Positions 50,652 to 61,996 of a stretch of 64,000 nucleotides of DNA are shown here, in pieces. Position 1 is the first letter of the stretch. Each line of letters starts with the position of its first letter. Below the pieces are notes generated by a model. It searched no databases, had not been told where the DNA came from, and saw only the letters and a list, made by a program, of their open reading frames with translations. The position numbers and the translations under genes were made by a program. This stretch comes from Serratia bockelmannii (lineage in GTDB: Bacteria; Pseudomonadota; Gammaproteobacteria; Enterobacterales; Enterobacteriaceae), in assembly GCF_008011855.1 (NCBI RefSeq), contig NZ_VOUX01000031.1, positions 124,001-188,000 of the forward strand, written 5' to 3'.

Positions 50652-53094
50652 TCGGCCCGCCGGCAGCATGTTCTATCCTTGGCTGAAATCGGCCAACCTT
50701 CATTGCGATGTCGAAATTCTGCGTAACGGCGTAAAGCTGCAGCCTGATGATGAGTTGAATTTTCCGCTCAATGATGGCGACGTTATCAGCGTGTTCGATC
50801 AGCCGAAAAACGGCGCGCTTGGAACAATCCTCAATCCTTTGGAGCACTTTAACCCGATAAAATTTACTCAAAAAATTCTTTCCTCACTCATCGGGCAACC
50901 AAGCACCAGCGTCGCTGCAGGAAGTAATGCGAAAACGTCACCAAACAACAGCCTGAAAGGACAAACCAACATCGCGCGCAACGGCGAGGCAAAGCCTGAC
51001 AACTATGGCCAGGTGCGTGCCTTCCCTGATCTGATTCAGGAGTCGTTATTCGAGTACGACGACAACATCAAGAAGGTCACCGAGTGGATGAACTTCGGGC
51101 TGGGTCGGTATGACGTCACGTCAGTAAGGTACTCAGAATCGAACCTCGGAGCGCTGGCTGGCGCCTCATACCGTATCTACCAGCCAGGCGATAACATTCC
51201 GCTAATCAATGAGGGGTTCGCTTTCGACGACATCGACGGGCAAGAGTTGCCGGGGCCAAACGAGAGTGGTGATTTTCCTGCAGAAACGGCGACATCAACA
51301 AGCGTGAATGATGCTTACTTTATTGCAGGTGAGGCAGTTATACAGATAATTAAACAGGACGAGTTCGACTATTTCTATGATCTCGCCTTTCCTCACTCTG
51401 TAACCTTTGTTGTAAACGTCACCTATGAATCAGCACAAGGTACGGTGACAAAGAATATAACGGTAAGTGGCGATATATTTTCTGCGAGGACCATACCGAC
51501 CAATCCGCCTTCAGTGCCAAGCCCATTATATGAGTTCACAATCGGAAATTTATCTGGCCCAGATTTTTCTAGTCTGCCAAGTGGCACAGTGATAAACCCG
51601 GCAATTTTCACATTAAATGATAATGAAGCTTTGGTTATCGGGCCTTCGTTCTCCCCTGTGCCGGGGAGTCAGCTGTGGGTGCATCTTAATGGACAGCTCG
51701 GATCTGGCGATTATGCGAGAACAGACGTAACAATCTGGCAGGTTGACGATAATAACAGCGCGATACCAGGGACGATTGAAGGATTTAACTTTGGCGTAAG
51801 CAACGACGATGAGCAAAGTGACAACAAATACTCCACGTTCAAAATAACACCAACTGCCGGCTATGGTCGTTACGCTGTATCTTTCAGGCGTACTAACAAC
51901 AGCAATGACCATAGCGTGTTGAAAGTAGAGGCCATTCACAGCGTCCGAATAAGAGAGAATGTCGTTTACCCAAGCGATACTCTGGTAACAGTGACTGTCA
52001 CGGCAACTGAGAGGGCGACAAGTGCACGAGATCGAAAATACAACGCGCTCATCACCCGTCACGTTATCAGTTATGACCTTGCGACCCAGACTGTCGATTA
52101 CACCGAAAGGCCGTCACGTTCTTTTGCAGACGCTGTATTGCATACCTGGCTAAAGATTGGCGGTCAGCCAGAGTCGAGCATCGACATCTACGAGCTTTAC
52201 TCTATCGCGGCATCGTTGCCGGATCAGCGCCTGGGCTACTTCGATTACACCTTCGATGACGAAGACATCTCGCTGGGCTCTCGAATTCAGACAATATGTG
52301 ATGCGGCGACCGTAACCGCGTTTTGGGATGGAGGAGTGTTGTCCTTTACGCGCGATGAGCGTAAGCCAAGCGCAACAACGGTGTTCAACCGCGCCAACAT
52401 GAAAGCGGAGGATTACAGCCTTTCCTACGACATGACTCTCCCCGGCGGTTTTGATGGGGTAGAGGTCAAGTATCGCAACCCGGTCACGAATAAACAGGCA
52501 TTCATCCGCTATCGGATCGTCGGCAACTCGATTGAAGAAGGGGAACCGGTAAAGGCGAAGAAATTCGACATGCTGTTTATCCGCAATTCTTTCCAGGCAC
52601 GGGATCGAGCATTGAAAGAAGTTCTCCGTCTGCTGTATTCACGCCAAACCATGTCAATCCGCGCACTTGCTGATGGTGAATGGGTTAACGTCGGGCAGAT
52701 GGTGCAGGTGGCTGATATCTACGACGCGAATCAGCAGGATGGTTATATCGTCGCCCGCAACGGTAACAACTTTGACACAAGCGAGCGTATCGTGTGGGCC
52801 GGAGATATGTTTGTCGTCGTCACTGATGCGAATGGCTCACCCGCGGCACGCGTTCAGGCATACCCCCGCAGCGATACGGTATTCGGTTTTACCGCTGCAG
52901 TGCCAGTAATAAACCTCAACATATTTGACGGCTACAACGTCCAATCGCCGTCTCGTTACGTCATTGCATCGCAAGTAGAGATGGACGCAACGAAATGGAA
53001 GATCACTGAAAAGAAACCAAACGGCGACGGGACTACTTCGTTAACCATGTCTGAATATAACGACGAAATGTACAATTACGAGGTGACTGAATAA
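50599..53094 (+). CDS. tail tip protein (J-like, with beta-grasp start)
   Basis: 831 residues from ATG 50599. The first ~80 residues (MPLIEVQRVPGLPKERHNRP, VEILRNGVKLQPDDELNFPL, NDGDVISVFDQPKN) look like a ThiS/MoaD-like beta-grasp domain, like lambda I. The rest is a tail-tip hub with a middle beta insertion (~residues 250-500) and an end rich in beta strands. A central part of the baseplate-like tip that contacts the cell. The ORF start at 50401 lies inside the peptidase gene and is rejected. Confidence 0.8.
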   Translation: MPLIEVQRVPGLPKERHNRPAGSMFYPWLKSANLHCDVEILRNGVKLQPDDELNFPLNDGDVISVFDQPKNGALGTILNPLEHFNPIKFTQKILSSLIGQPSTSVAAGSNAKTSPNNSLKGQTNIARNGEAKPDNYGQVRAFPDLIQESLFEYDDNIKKVTEWMNFGLGRYDVTSVRYSESNLGALAGASYRIYQPGDNIPLINEGFAFDDIDGQELPGPNESGDFPAETATSTSVNDAYFIAGEAVIQIIKQDEFDYFYDLAFPHSVTFVVNVTYESAQGTVTKNITVSGDIFSARTIPTNPPSVPSPLYEFTIGNLSGPDFSSLPSGTVINPAIFTLNDNEALVIGPSFSPVPGSQLWVHLNGQLGSGDYARTDVTIWQVDDNNSAIPGTIEGFNFGVSNDDEQSDNKYSTFKITPTAGYGRYAVSFRRTNNSNDHSVLKVEAIHSVRIRENVVYPSDTLVTVTVTATERATSARDRKYNALITRHVISYDLATQTVDYTERPSRSFADAVLHTWLKIGGQPESSIDIYELYSIAASLPDQRLGYFDYTFDDEDISLGSRIQTICDAATVTAFWDGGVLSFTRDERKPSATTVFNRANMKAEDYSLSYDMTLPGGFDGVEVKYRNPVTNKQAFIRYRIVGNSIEEGEPVKAKKFDMLFIRNSFQARDRALKEVLRLLYSRQTMSIRALADGEWVNVGQMVQVADIYDANQQDGYIVARNGNNFDTSERIVWAGDMFVVVTDANGSPAARVQAYPRSDTVFGFTAAVPVINLNIFDGYNVQSPSRYVIASQVEMDATKWKITEKKPNGDGTTSLTMSEYNDEMYNYEVTE

Positions 53095-55107
53095 ATGGCT
53101 ACCACACCAACGCAAAAACCAATTCCAAGCGAAGATATTAGAGATCTAAAGTTCAATGCCGGTAAAATTGATGAATTTGTAAGCTCTGATAATGACAAGT
53201 ATGTTGATAGGTTTGGGGTTGAGCGTTACACCTCTAAAGGAATATCAAATTCAGCATCTCTTTTAGGTAAGCCATATGCAACGCTGGAACTAGCACAGGC
53301 AGATGTTGATAATGGCACCATTCCTAATAACGCAATAGCTTCCGTTATTACCGCAGACGGAAGTAAAGCGGTGGTTTTATATAAAAACAATAATGGAACT
53401 CTCACGCCTACAGGTCGATCAATCGTTGATGCAAGCGTAATTGAAAGAATTTCAAATATGCTTCAGACATTTCAGACAAATGAATACGGCGCATTGCTGC
53501 AAGACAGTATCGGAAACGTATTGTTTGAGTTCTTGCTGAATGGTGGGATGGGTTCTAGTGCATTTAATATTTCAAAAGATGGCTTCTCTTGTGGCGGGTA
53601 TTCTGTCATGACTAACACCAGCGGTAACATCATTGTTTATGACGGCATCGGTAACGTGCTGATCGATACGTCAATTAATAACAGCAAGCCTGGCTACTCA
53701 CTTGACGTGATGGACATGCAGAACAAGCTGTATGCGCAGTCGCTTAAGAAACCAATCAGCAGCTCTATAGCCGCACCTGTTTATCAATGGAATATCTATA
53801 TCGGGTACGGTCAAAGCTTTATGAGCGGGTGGCAGGCGTGGCGCGATCTGACCAGGGAGGCAATAGAGTCGGGTAATGTTTTAATGCTTGGTGATTCTGT
53901 ACGCGGAAACTCAATAGATGGCACGTACAATCCCCTTGGTTCGGCGGTGCTAAAAGACTTGGTTTCAGTGACGCAGACAACTGGAAGCCCATCTTTAGCG
54001 ATGAACGACACTGATATTGATGCGCTGCCTAGGCCTTCAGATAACCCAGGGGAAGAAATCACCGTTGCCGCTGTAAACTTCCAGCGAGTTCTGCAGCGAA
54101 AGTATCGTGGGGTTTTGGTTGATAACGAGAGAAAAATTATTGTTATCAATGCTGCAGTTCCTGGTCGAACCATAAAACAGCTATCGAAAGGTGCTAGTAC
54201 AGGCCACTTCGAAAACCGTGTTGTACGCGCTTTGCAACTCATAAAAAATAACCTTCCTGCTGGTGAGTCTGCAGCTCTTGTTGCGTTAATGTATAGCGGT
54301 AATGAGTACGATTATGATGCCAGCAAGGAAGAGTCTACACCGGACAAAAATGCCTGGAAGGCGCTTGCGCTACAACTCTTTCAAGACATTGAGGATGCAG
54401 GTAAGACAATATTTGGTCGTGGCGATAAGTTGGCGGTGTTCACTGAGCAGACAGGCGGATGGTGGACTTTCGATAGCACTAATCAATCCATCGGCCAGGC
54501 CCATATTGAGATTGACGAAGAAAACGAAAACATCACATTGTGTAAGCCATCATATTTTGAAACCGATAAGGCATCACACCGTGACAATAATGGTATTCGC
54601 TGGGCGTCAATGTTCTTTGGCAAAGCAATGCACATGGTGCTAGATCGCCGCCAAGCATTCTTTTCAAATAAAATTATTTGGGCAAAATGTTATGGTACTA
54701 CTTGCCTGTTTGGCTACCGCGTTTGGGAGCCACCATTACAGTTTAAGCCAACGTATTACTTAACTAATGAGGCTGCTGGTGGTGTTATTTTTGCCAATAA
54801 AGGTTTCTTGGCCAAAGACGATGCTGGCGATTTGACTATTTATAACGTAAAGATTGCTGCCGACACGATCATTAGTGCCGAACTTAACCGCGCACCGGTA
54901 GGTACGTTAAAAATTATTTATGCCCCCAAAGCAACGTATGACGGGCAGGGTAATGTCTGCGATTCAGATGATTCGGAATCACTGTATTCATACAAATTCA
55001 CTGAGTCAAAGTATCCAGAAACAAACATTCCTGCTCTGGTCAATAAGCCGTACCCACAGAATAACTTTGCTGTAGCTCAAATCGTATACCCGGAGATCAT
55101 TTCATGA
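53095..55107 (+). CDS. tailspike with SGNH-type esterase domain
   Basis: 670 residues. The N-terminal ~115 residues (PIPSEDIRDLKFNAGKIDEF, DRFGVERYTSKGIS) are a particle-binding domain shared by many enterobacterial tailspikes. The next part has GYGQSFMSGW with Ser241 in a GQS block, and DKASHRDNNG with Asp491 and His495. These fit an SGNH hydrolase that removes acetyl groups from surface sugars. The DNA is richer in A/T than neighbours, as often in exchanged receptor-binding genes. Confidence 0.78.
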   Translation: MATTPTQKPIPSEDIRDLKFNAGKIDEFVSSDNDKYVDRFGVERYTSKGISNSASLLGKPYATLELAQADVDNGTIPNNAIASVITADGSKAVVLYKNNNGTLTPTGRSIVDASVIERISNMLQTFQTNEYGALLQDSIGNVLFEFLLNGGMGSSAFNISKDGFSCGGYSVMTNTSGNIIVYDGIGNVLIDTSINNSKPGYSLDVMDMQNKLYAQSLKKPISSSIAAPVYQWNIYIGYGQSFMSGWQAWRDLTREAIESGNVLMLGDSVRGNSIDGTYNPLGSAVLKDLVSVTQTTGSPSLAMNDTDIDALPRPSDNPGEEITVAAVNFQRVLQRKYRGVLVDNERKIIVINAAVPGRTIKQLSKGASTGHFENRVVRALQLIKNNLPAGESAALVALMYSGNEYDYDASKEESTPDKNAWKALALQLFQDIEDAGKTIFGRGDKLAVFTEQTGGWWTFDSTNQSIGQAHIEIDEENENITLCKPSYFETDKASHRDNNGIRWASMFFGKAMHMVLDRRQAFFSNKIIWAKCYGTTCLFGYRVWEPPLQFKPTYYLTNEAAGGVIFANKGFLAKDDAGDLTIYNVKIAADTIISAELNRAPVGTLKIIYAPKATYDGQGNVCDSDDSESLYSYKFTESKYPETNIPALVNKPYPQNNFAVAQIVYPEIIS

Positions 55108-55901
55108 CCACAGGAATTTCAGTACGTGTACCAGATGCAGATTGGGGATCAACACGCGCATGGTTTAAGCCGCCCCTTGATGAAACTCTCGGCGGCTGGG
55201 GATATATCAATCTCTTCGGAACTTCGGAGAAACTAGAACAGAATCTGTCTCGCAACATGCCAGGCGGTATCGTTACTGGCGCCCCAGTACGCAATGCCAA
55301 CAGTGCACTTTTCCGCTTTAAGCAAAACTTCATTGGTACTCAAGTGGCGCAGGTGTATGCAATGACGTTCTTCGCTATTGCTAAAACGTCGCGGACTCTT
55401 GCAAACCAGAAGATCGGGGACGAATTCATTATCTCGAATAATCTGAGCAATGGACCAGATGGCGGCACTAATGGGACATCGCTGTATTTTTCTGATCATG
55501 GTGACAATGGGAAAATGAACGTCACGCTCGCGGTAACGCAAACATCGCAACCCCCAGGAACGCCGGGAACAGGCACAACTACGCAGCTATCAATCAGCAT
55601 CCCAATCACGGACAAGCCTATCGTTATCATCGGCAGTTATTCGGCAGCTGAGAATATCATGCGTGTTATGGCTAATGGACAGGCGACGCAGGCGACGCTG
55701 CCAATCAACTCAGTAACTTCAATTCAGCGCGGGGCGCCACCACGCGTAGGTTCAATCGGGCAGAATTCTGGCACGCCTGGCACGCGTGATATCGAAGTGT
55801 TTGCAGCTGCACTGCTTACAAGAAAGATTGCGGCGGAGGAAGAAACGACGCTAACAGAGTGGGGTTATCACTATCTTGATGTGAAAGCCGTGCCTCGTTG
55901 A
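55104..55901 (+). CDS. tailspike-associated protein, lectin-like
   Basis: 265 residues, ATGA overlap with the tailspike gene. MTTGISVRVPDADWGSTRAW, beta-rich, with GTSLYFSDHGDNGKMNVTLA and AAALLTRKIAAEEETTLTEW near the end, a pattern of concanavalin-like jelly-roll folds. Possibly binds surface sugar or forms the spike tip. Last late gene before attR. Confidence 0.6.
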   Translation: MTTGISVRVPDADWGSTRAWFKPPLDETLGGWGYINLFGTSEKLEQNLSRNMPGGIVTGAPVRNANSALFRFKQNFIGTQVAQVYAMTFFAIAKTSRTLANQKIGDEFIISNNLSNGPDGGTNGTSLYFSDHGDNGKMNVTLAVTQTSQPPGTPGTGTTTQLSISIPITDKPIVIIGSYSAAENIMRVMANGQATQATLPINSVTSIQRGAPPRVGSIGQNSGTPGTRDIEVFAAALLTRKIAAEEETTLTEWGYHYLDVKAVPR

Positions 55902-55928
55902 AGTATGAGCCGCCGGGAGGGAACCCGG

Positions 55929-56168
55929 CTATTTGTACAGCGTGGCAAAATCGAATGCGAGCGCCGCATCAACGGCTTTGCCCTGGGTTTCAAAAGGAAC
56001 ATCCGATACGAGCGGCCAGTGACCTTTATGCCAAACATAAAGCCAGTGCTGCTGCTCCTCGTCTTCGCGTATCGCGAACATCGGAGGGCTGTTCTGCTGT
56101 GGTTCTGGGTATCTGTCATTCTCATTGAGAACGTAAATCTGCCGGCCGGCAAGGGTGATGCTGCCCAT
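55929..56168 (-). CDS. 79-aa protein at the right end, unknown
   Basis: MGSITLAGRQIYVLNENDRY, FAIREDEEQQHWLYVWHKGH, WPLVSDVPFETQGKAVDAAL. A coherent small alpha/beta protein on the strand opposite to the late genes. Weak ribosome site. The longer frame from 56297 adds unlikely residues. Position next to attR fits a moron. Confidence 0.5.
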   Translation of the reverse strand: MGSITLAGRQIYVLNENDRYPEPQQNSPPMFAIREDEEQQHWLYVWHKGHWPLVSDVPFETQGKAVDAALAFDFATLYK

Positions 56169-56336
56169 TTTACTGTTCCGCTGGTGGGTGTGCAGTAATA
56201 GTAGCTGGTGGTGAGGAATTGAGGCGGGAGGTGTGACAGATTTGTGCCAAAACCCTGACACAAACCAACAATGAAAGGCAAAAATCAGCAAACGCACTTT
56301 GTAGCGACTGGCTTGTGGTGCGGCTTTGGCTGTTAG

Positions 56337-57518
<1,182 letters not shown>

Positions 57519-57551
57519 TCTAATAATTGATAACTTAATGAGGGAATTTCA

Positions 57552-57884
57552 ATGAGCTTTTTCATTTCTGACGCCGTCGCATCCGCAGGGGCTCCGGCTC
57601 AGGGAAGCCCGTACTCTCTGATCATTATGCTGGTGGTGTTCGGCCTGATCTTCTACTTCATGATCCTGCGCCCACAGCAGAAACGCGCGAAAGATCACAA
57701 GAAGCTGATGGACTCCATCGGTAAAGGCGACGAAGTGCTGACCACCGGCGGCCTGATCGGTCGTGTGACCAAAGTGGCCGACACCGGCATCATCGCCATC
57801 GCGCTGAACGACACCACGGAAGTGATGATCAAGCGTGACTTCGTGGCGGCCGTTCTGCCGAAAGGTACCATGAAGGCCCTGTAA
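57552..57884 (+). CDS. yajC: Sec translocase accessory protein YajC
   Basis: 110 residues. One membrane helix (SLIIMLVVFGLIFYFMILRP) then a basic cytoplasmic domain (GKGDEVLTTGGLIGRVTKVA). Associates with SecDF-YidC. Lies 33 bp after tgt and 24 bp before secD in the usual operon. Confidence 0.96.
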   Translation: MSFFISDAVASAGAPAQGSPYSLIIMLVVFGLIFYFMILRPQQKRAKDHKKLMDSIGKGDEVLTTGGLIGRVTKVADTGIIAIALNDTTEVMIKRDFVAAVLPKGTMKAL

Positions 57885-57908
57885 TCTTTTTTCCCGAAGG
57901 GAATTGCC

Positions 57909-59756
57909 GTGCTAAACCGTTATCCTTTGTGGAAGTATCTGATGTTGATCGTCGTGATCCTCGTCGGTCTGCTTTATGCGCTTCCCAACATCTACGGTGA
58001 GGATCCGGCCGTACAAATCACTGGCGCGCGCGGTGTCGCCGCCAGTGAAACTACGCTGGACCAGGTCCGTACCGTATTAGAAAAAGACAACATCGCGAGC
58101 AAGTCGATTGCGCTGGAAAATGGCGCTATCCTGGCTCGCTTTAAAGATCCTGACGTTCAGCTGCGCGCCCGCGAAGCGCTGGTGACCGAGCTGGGTGACA
58201 AATTCGTCGTGGCGCTGAACCTGGCGCCGGCCACGCCGACCTGGCTGGCCATGCTGGGCGCAGAACCGATGAAACTCGGCCTGGACTTGCGCGGCGGCGT
58301 GCACTTCCTGATGGAAGTGGACATGGACACCGCGTTGAGCAAGCTGCAGGAACAGACCATGGATACCCTGCGCAGCGAGCTGCGCGAGAAGGGCATTCCT
58401 TACGCGTCTATCCGCAAGCTGGACAACAACGGCGTGGAAGTTCGCTTCCGTGACGATGCGGCTCGCGACCAGGCCATCAGCTACATCGGCCCGCGTCAGC
58501 GCGATCTGGTGCTGTCCGCCAACGGCGCCAACACCATGAAAGCGAACCTGACGGACGCCCGTCTGAGCGAAGCGCGTGAATACGCCGTCCAGCAGAACAT
58601 CACTATCCTGCGTAACCGCGTCAACCAGCTCGGCGTCGCCGAACCGCTGGTGCAGCGCCAGGGCGCTGACCGCATCGTGGTCGAGCTGCCGGGCATTCAG
58701 GACACCGCGCGCGCCAAAGAAATTCTGGGCGCCACCGCGACCCTCGAATTCCGTCTGGTGAACACCAATGCGGACGCCACCGCGGCGGCCAATGGCCGCG
58801 TGCCGGGCGATTCCGAGGTGAAATATACCCGCGACGGCCAGCCGATCGTGCTGTACAAGCGCGTGATCCTGACCGGTGACCACATCACCGACTCCACCTC
58901 GAGCACCGACGAATACAACCAGCCGCAGGTTAACATCTCGCTGGATAGCGCCGGCGGCACGTCGATGTCCAACTTCACCAAGGACAACATCGGCAAGCCG
59001 ATGGCGACCCTGTTCGTGGAGTATAAGGACAGCGGTAAGAAAGACGCCAACGGCCGTGCGGTGCTGGTGAAACAGGAAGAAGTGATCAACGTGGCGAACA
59101 TTCAGTCGCGTCTGGGCAACAGCTTCCGCATCACCGGTATCGGCAACCCGAACGAAGCGCGTCAGCTTTCGCTGCTGTTGCGTGCGGGTGCGCTGATCGC
59201 GCCGATTCAGATCGTTGAAGAGCGCACCATCGGTCCAACCCTGGGTCAGCAGAACATTACCCAAGGTCTGGAAGCCTGTCTGTGGGGCCTGGTGGCGTCC
59301 ATCGTCTTCATGGTGGTCTGGTACCGTAAGTTCGGCGTGATCGCCACCACGGCGCTGGTCGCCAACCTGGTGCTGATCGTCGGCGTGATGTCCCTGTTGC
59401 CGGGGGCGACGCTGACCATGCCGGGCATTGCCGGGATCGTGTTGACGCTGGCGGTGGCGGTCGACGCCAACGTACTGATTAACGAACGTATCAAGGAAGA
59501 GCTGAAGAATGGCCGGTCCGTTCAGCAGGCAATCCATGAGGGCTATAAAGGCGCGTTCTCCAGTATCGTCGACGCCAACATCACCACGCTGATCACCGCG
59601 GTCATCCTGTACGCAGTGGGCACCGGTTCGATCAAAGGCTTTGCGATCACCACCGCGATCGGTGTGGCGACGTCCATGTTCACCGCGATTGTCGGTACCC
59701 GTGCCATCGTCAACCTGCTTTACGGCGGCAAACGCATTAACAAGCTGTCTATCTGA
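57909..59756 (+). CDS. secD: protein translocase subunit SecD
   Basis: 615 residues (E. coli 615), GTG start. Six membrane helices with a large periplasmic part. [16 protein letters not shown] and the C-terminal [20 protein letters not shown] with [19 protein letters not shown] are SecD blocks. Uses the proton gradient to complete protein export with SecF. Confidence 0.97.
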   Translation: MLNRYPLWKYLMLIVVILVGLLYALPNIYGEDPAVQITGARGVAASETTLDQVRTVLEKDNIASKSIALENGAILARFKDPDVQLRAREALVTELGDKFVVALNLAPATPTWLAMLGAEPMKLGLDLRGGVHFLMEVDMDTALSKLQEQTMDTLRSELREKGIPYASIRKLDNNGVEVRFRDDAARDQAISYIGPRQRDLVLSANGANTMKANLTDARLSEAREYAVQQNITILRNRVNQLGVAEPLVQRQGADRIVVELPGIQDTARAKEILGATATLEFRLVNTNADATAAANGRVPGDSEVKYTRDGQPIVLYKRVILTGDHITDSTSSTDEYNQPQVNISLDSAGGTSMSNFTKDNIGKPMATLFVEYKDSGKKDANGRAVLVKQEEVINVANIQSRLGNSFRITGIGNPNEARQLSLLLRAGALIAPIQIVEERTIGPTLGQQNITQGLEACLWGLVASIVFMVVWYRKFGVIATTALVANLVLIVGVMSLLPGATLTMPGIAGIVLTLAVAVDANVLINERIKEELKNGRSVQQAIHEGYKGAFSSIVDANITTLITAVILYAVGTGSIKGFAITTAIGVATSMFTAIVGTRAIVNLLYGGKRINKLSI

Positions 59757-59766
59757 GGAGTGCGTT

Positions 59767-60735
59767 GTGGCACAGGATTATACTGTTGAGCAACTCAACT
59801 ACGGCCGTAAAGTCTACGACTTTATGCGCTGGGACTATTTGGCCTTCGGCATCTCGTTGCTGCTGTTGGTCGCGTCGATCGTCACCATGTCGGTGCGCGG
59901 GTTTAACTGGGGTCTGGATTTCACCGGCGGTACGGTGATTGAAATCAACCTGGAGAAGCCGGCTAACCTTGACCTGATGCGCGACACGCTGGAGAAGGCC
60001 GGGTTCCAGGATCCGATCATCCAGAACTTCGGCAGCAGCCGCGACGTGATGGTGCGCATGCCACCGGCGACCGGCACCGCAGGCCAGGAACTGGGCAACA
60101 AGGTGATCGGCGTGATCAACGACTCGGTGGATAAAAACGCCACCGTGAAGCGCATCGAGTTCGTCGGCCCGAGCGTGGGCAGCGAGCTGGCGCAAACCGG
60201 CGGCATGGCGCTGCTGGTGGCGTTGATCTGTATCCTGATCTACGTCGGTTTCCGCTTCGAATGGCGCCTGGCGCTGGGGGCGGTTATCGCGCTGGCGCAC
60301 GACGTGATCATCACGCTGGGCGTGCTGTCGCTGTTCCACATCGAGATTGACCTGACCATCGTCGCTTCCCTGATGTCGGTTATCGGTTACTCGCTGAACG
60401 ACAGCATCGTGGTCTCCGACCGTATTCGTGAGAACTTCCGCAAGATCCGCCGCGGTACGCCTTACGAGATCATGAACGTGTCGTTGACCCAGACGCTGAG
60501 CCGTACGCTGATGACTTCCGGTACTACCCTGATGGTGGTGCTGATGCTGTACATCTTCGGTGGCGCGATGCTGCAAGGCTTCTCGCTGGCGATGCTGATC
60601 GGCGTGTCGATCGGTACCGTTTCCTCCATCTACGTCGCGTCCGCGCTGGCGTTGAAGCTGGGGATGAAACGCGAGCACATGCTGCAGCAAAAAGTGGAAA
60701 AAGAGGGCGCGGATCAGCCTTCGATTCTGCCTTAA
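59767..60735 (+). CDS. secF: protein translocase subunit SecF
   Basis: 322 residues, GTG start at 59767 with GAGGAGT upstream; the frame opens earlier but overlaps secD out of register. [18 protein letters not shown] and [20 protein letters not shown] are SecF motifs. Works as the second half of the SecDF pump. Confidence 0.97.
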   Translation: MAQDYTVEQLNYGRKVYDFMRWDYLAFGISLLLLVASIVTMSVRGFNWGLDFTGGTVIEINLEKPANLDLMRDTLEKAGFQDPIIQNFGSSRDVMVRMPPATGTAGQELGNKVIGVINDSVDKNATVKRIEFVGPSVGSELAQTGGMALLVALICILIYVGFRFEWRLALGAVIALAHDVIITLGVLSLFHIEIDLTIVASLMSVIGYSLNDSIVVSDRIRENFRKIRRGTPYEIMNVSLTQTLSRTLMTSGTTLMVVLMLYIFGGAMLQGFSLAMLIGVSIGTVSSIYVASALALKLGMKREHMLQQKVEKEGADQPSILP

Positions 60736-60761
60736 CCGCCGCAGTATTCAGCGAAATGAGA

Positions 60762-60789
60762 AGGAGCGCCGATGGCGCTCCTTTTTTTT
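60762..60789 (+). terminator. terminator of the tgt-yajC-secDF operon
   Basis: AGGAGCGCC-GAT-GGCGCTCCT hairpin followed by eight T; the A-rich left side may also serve the convergent lipoprotein gene. Confidence 0.9.
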
Positions 60790-60799
60790 GCTTTGGGTT

Positions 60800-61360
60800 T
60801 CAGCGTTGCTGCACCACCGCCGGTTGGGCGGTGGCCACCAGACTGTGCAGACGGATATAGCCGAGCTGTTCCGGCGTCAGGCCGCTGAAGCGTAGCTCGA
60901 AGTCCTGACCGGGTTTCGGCAGCAGCGAGTCGGCGCTGGCGATCGGTTGCGACAGTGCTTCGGCGGTCAGCGGCCGGCCGGTGGCCTCATCCAGTTGACC
61001 CCATTCCACCACCGCGTTGAACGGCGGCAGCGTAGCCTGTGAGAGGATGCGCACATGCAGCTGCGCCTGCGTGCCGTTGGCTTCGCTCTTGATGTGGCTC
61101 AGCGAAACGCTCAGTTCGCCGATGCCGCTCTGCAAACGGGCAGCGCTTCGAGCCGCCGGCAGCAGGTAGACGCCATTGTCGGAGTGCTGATTGAGCAAAT
61201 TCTGCCGCTCCAGTGCGGTGGTTTGGTCGGTCAGTACGCTCACTTTCTGGTTCAGCGCGGCGACCTGATGGCGCAGCTGAGGCACGGCGGTGTTGTGCGC
61301 GCAGCCCGCCAGCAAAATGGCGGCGGCGAGCAGGGCGATTTTAGGGTAACAGGTTGTCAT
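60800..61360 (-). CDS. yajI: YajI-like lipoprotein (DUF3251)
   Basis: 186 residues (E. coli YajI 179). Signal peptide ALLAAAILLAGC with Cys20. VPQLRHQVAALNQKVSVLTD is a short coiled coil, then a beta domain. Same neighbours as in E. coli (secF and nrdR). Function unknown. Confidence 0.88.
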   Translation of the reverse strand: MTTCYPKIALLAAAILLAGCAHNTAVPQLRHQVAALNQKVSVLTDQTTALERQNLLNQHSDNGVYLLPAARSAARLQSGIGELSVSLSHIKSEANGTQAQLHVRILSQATLPPFNAVVEWGQLDEATGRPLTAEALSQPIASADSLLPKPGQDFELRFSGLTPEQLGYIRLHSLVATAQPAVVQQR

Positions 61361-61536
61361 GACGGCGATTTCCTATGCTGAGTCTCCTGCTATCAAGCTT
61401 AGTCCGCATAGTGGTGAAAGTCATATCGCTGCCACCTTCCCGCCGCCTGTCGCAACAAATGGCCGCCGCCCTTTGTTGTGGCTGCACTTCGGGTTAAACT
61501 GCATTTATCTATAAAAAACGTTTATCAGGACGTGTT

Positions 61537-61986
61537 ATGCATTGCCCTTTCTGCGCCGCCGTTGATACCAAAGTCATCGATTCCCGCCTGGTGGGGGACG
61601 GTTCGCAAGTGCGCCGCCGCCGCCAGTGTCTGGTATGCAATGAACGCTTCACCACCTTCGAGGTGGCCGAGCTGGTGATGCCGCGAGTGATTAAAAGCGA
61701 TGAGGTGCGCGAGCCGTTCAACGAAGACAAACTGCGTCGCGGCATGCTGAAAGCGCTGGAAAAGCGCCCGGTCAGCTCGGACGATGTGGAAAACGCCCTT
61801 AATCATATCAAATCCCAACTGCGCGCCACCGGCGAACGCGAAGTGCCGACCAAGTTAGTCGGCAATCTGGTGATGGACGCGCTGAAAAAGCTGGATAAGG
61901 TGGCCTACATTCGCTTCGCGTCGGTGTACCGCAGCTTCGAAGACGTGCGCGAGTTCGGTGAAGAGATTGCCCGCCTGCAAGACTAA
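61537..61986 (+). CDS. nrdR: transcriptional repressor NrdR
   Basis: 149 residues. Zinc ribbon MHCPFC...CLVCNERF and an ATP-cone domain ([20 protein letters not shown]). It senses ATP/dATP and represses ribonucleotide reductase genes. First gene of the nrdR-ribD-ribE-nusB cluster. Confidence 0.97.
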   Translation: MHCPFCAAVDTKVIDSRLVGDGSQVRRRRQCLVCNERFTTFEVAELVMPRVIKSDEVREPFNEDKLRRGMLKALEKRPVSSDDVENALNHIKSQLRATGEREVPTKLVGNLVMDALKKLDKVAYIRFASVYRSFEDVREFGEEIARLQD

Positions 61987-61996
61987 AGGATCTTTC

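Noticed and set aside
55871-56281. 136-codon minus-strand frame at the right end
   Set aside because: Overlaps the more protein-like 79-residue frame in another register and has Arg/Ser-rich shadow composition.
58077-59537. 486-codon minus-strand frame over secD
   Set aside because: Shadow of SecD third-position bias; no domain pattern.
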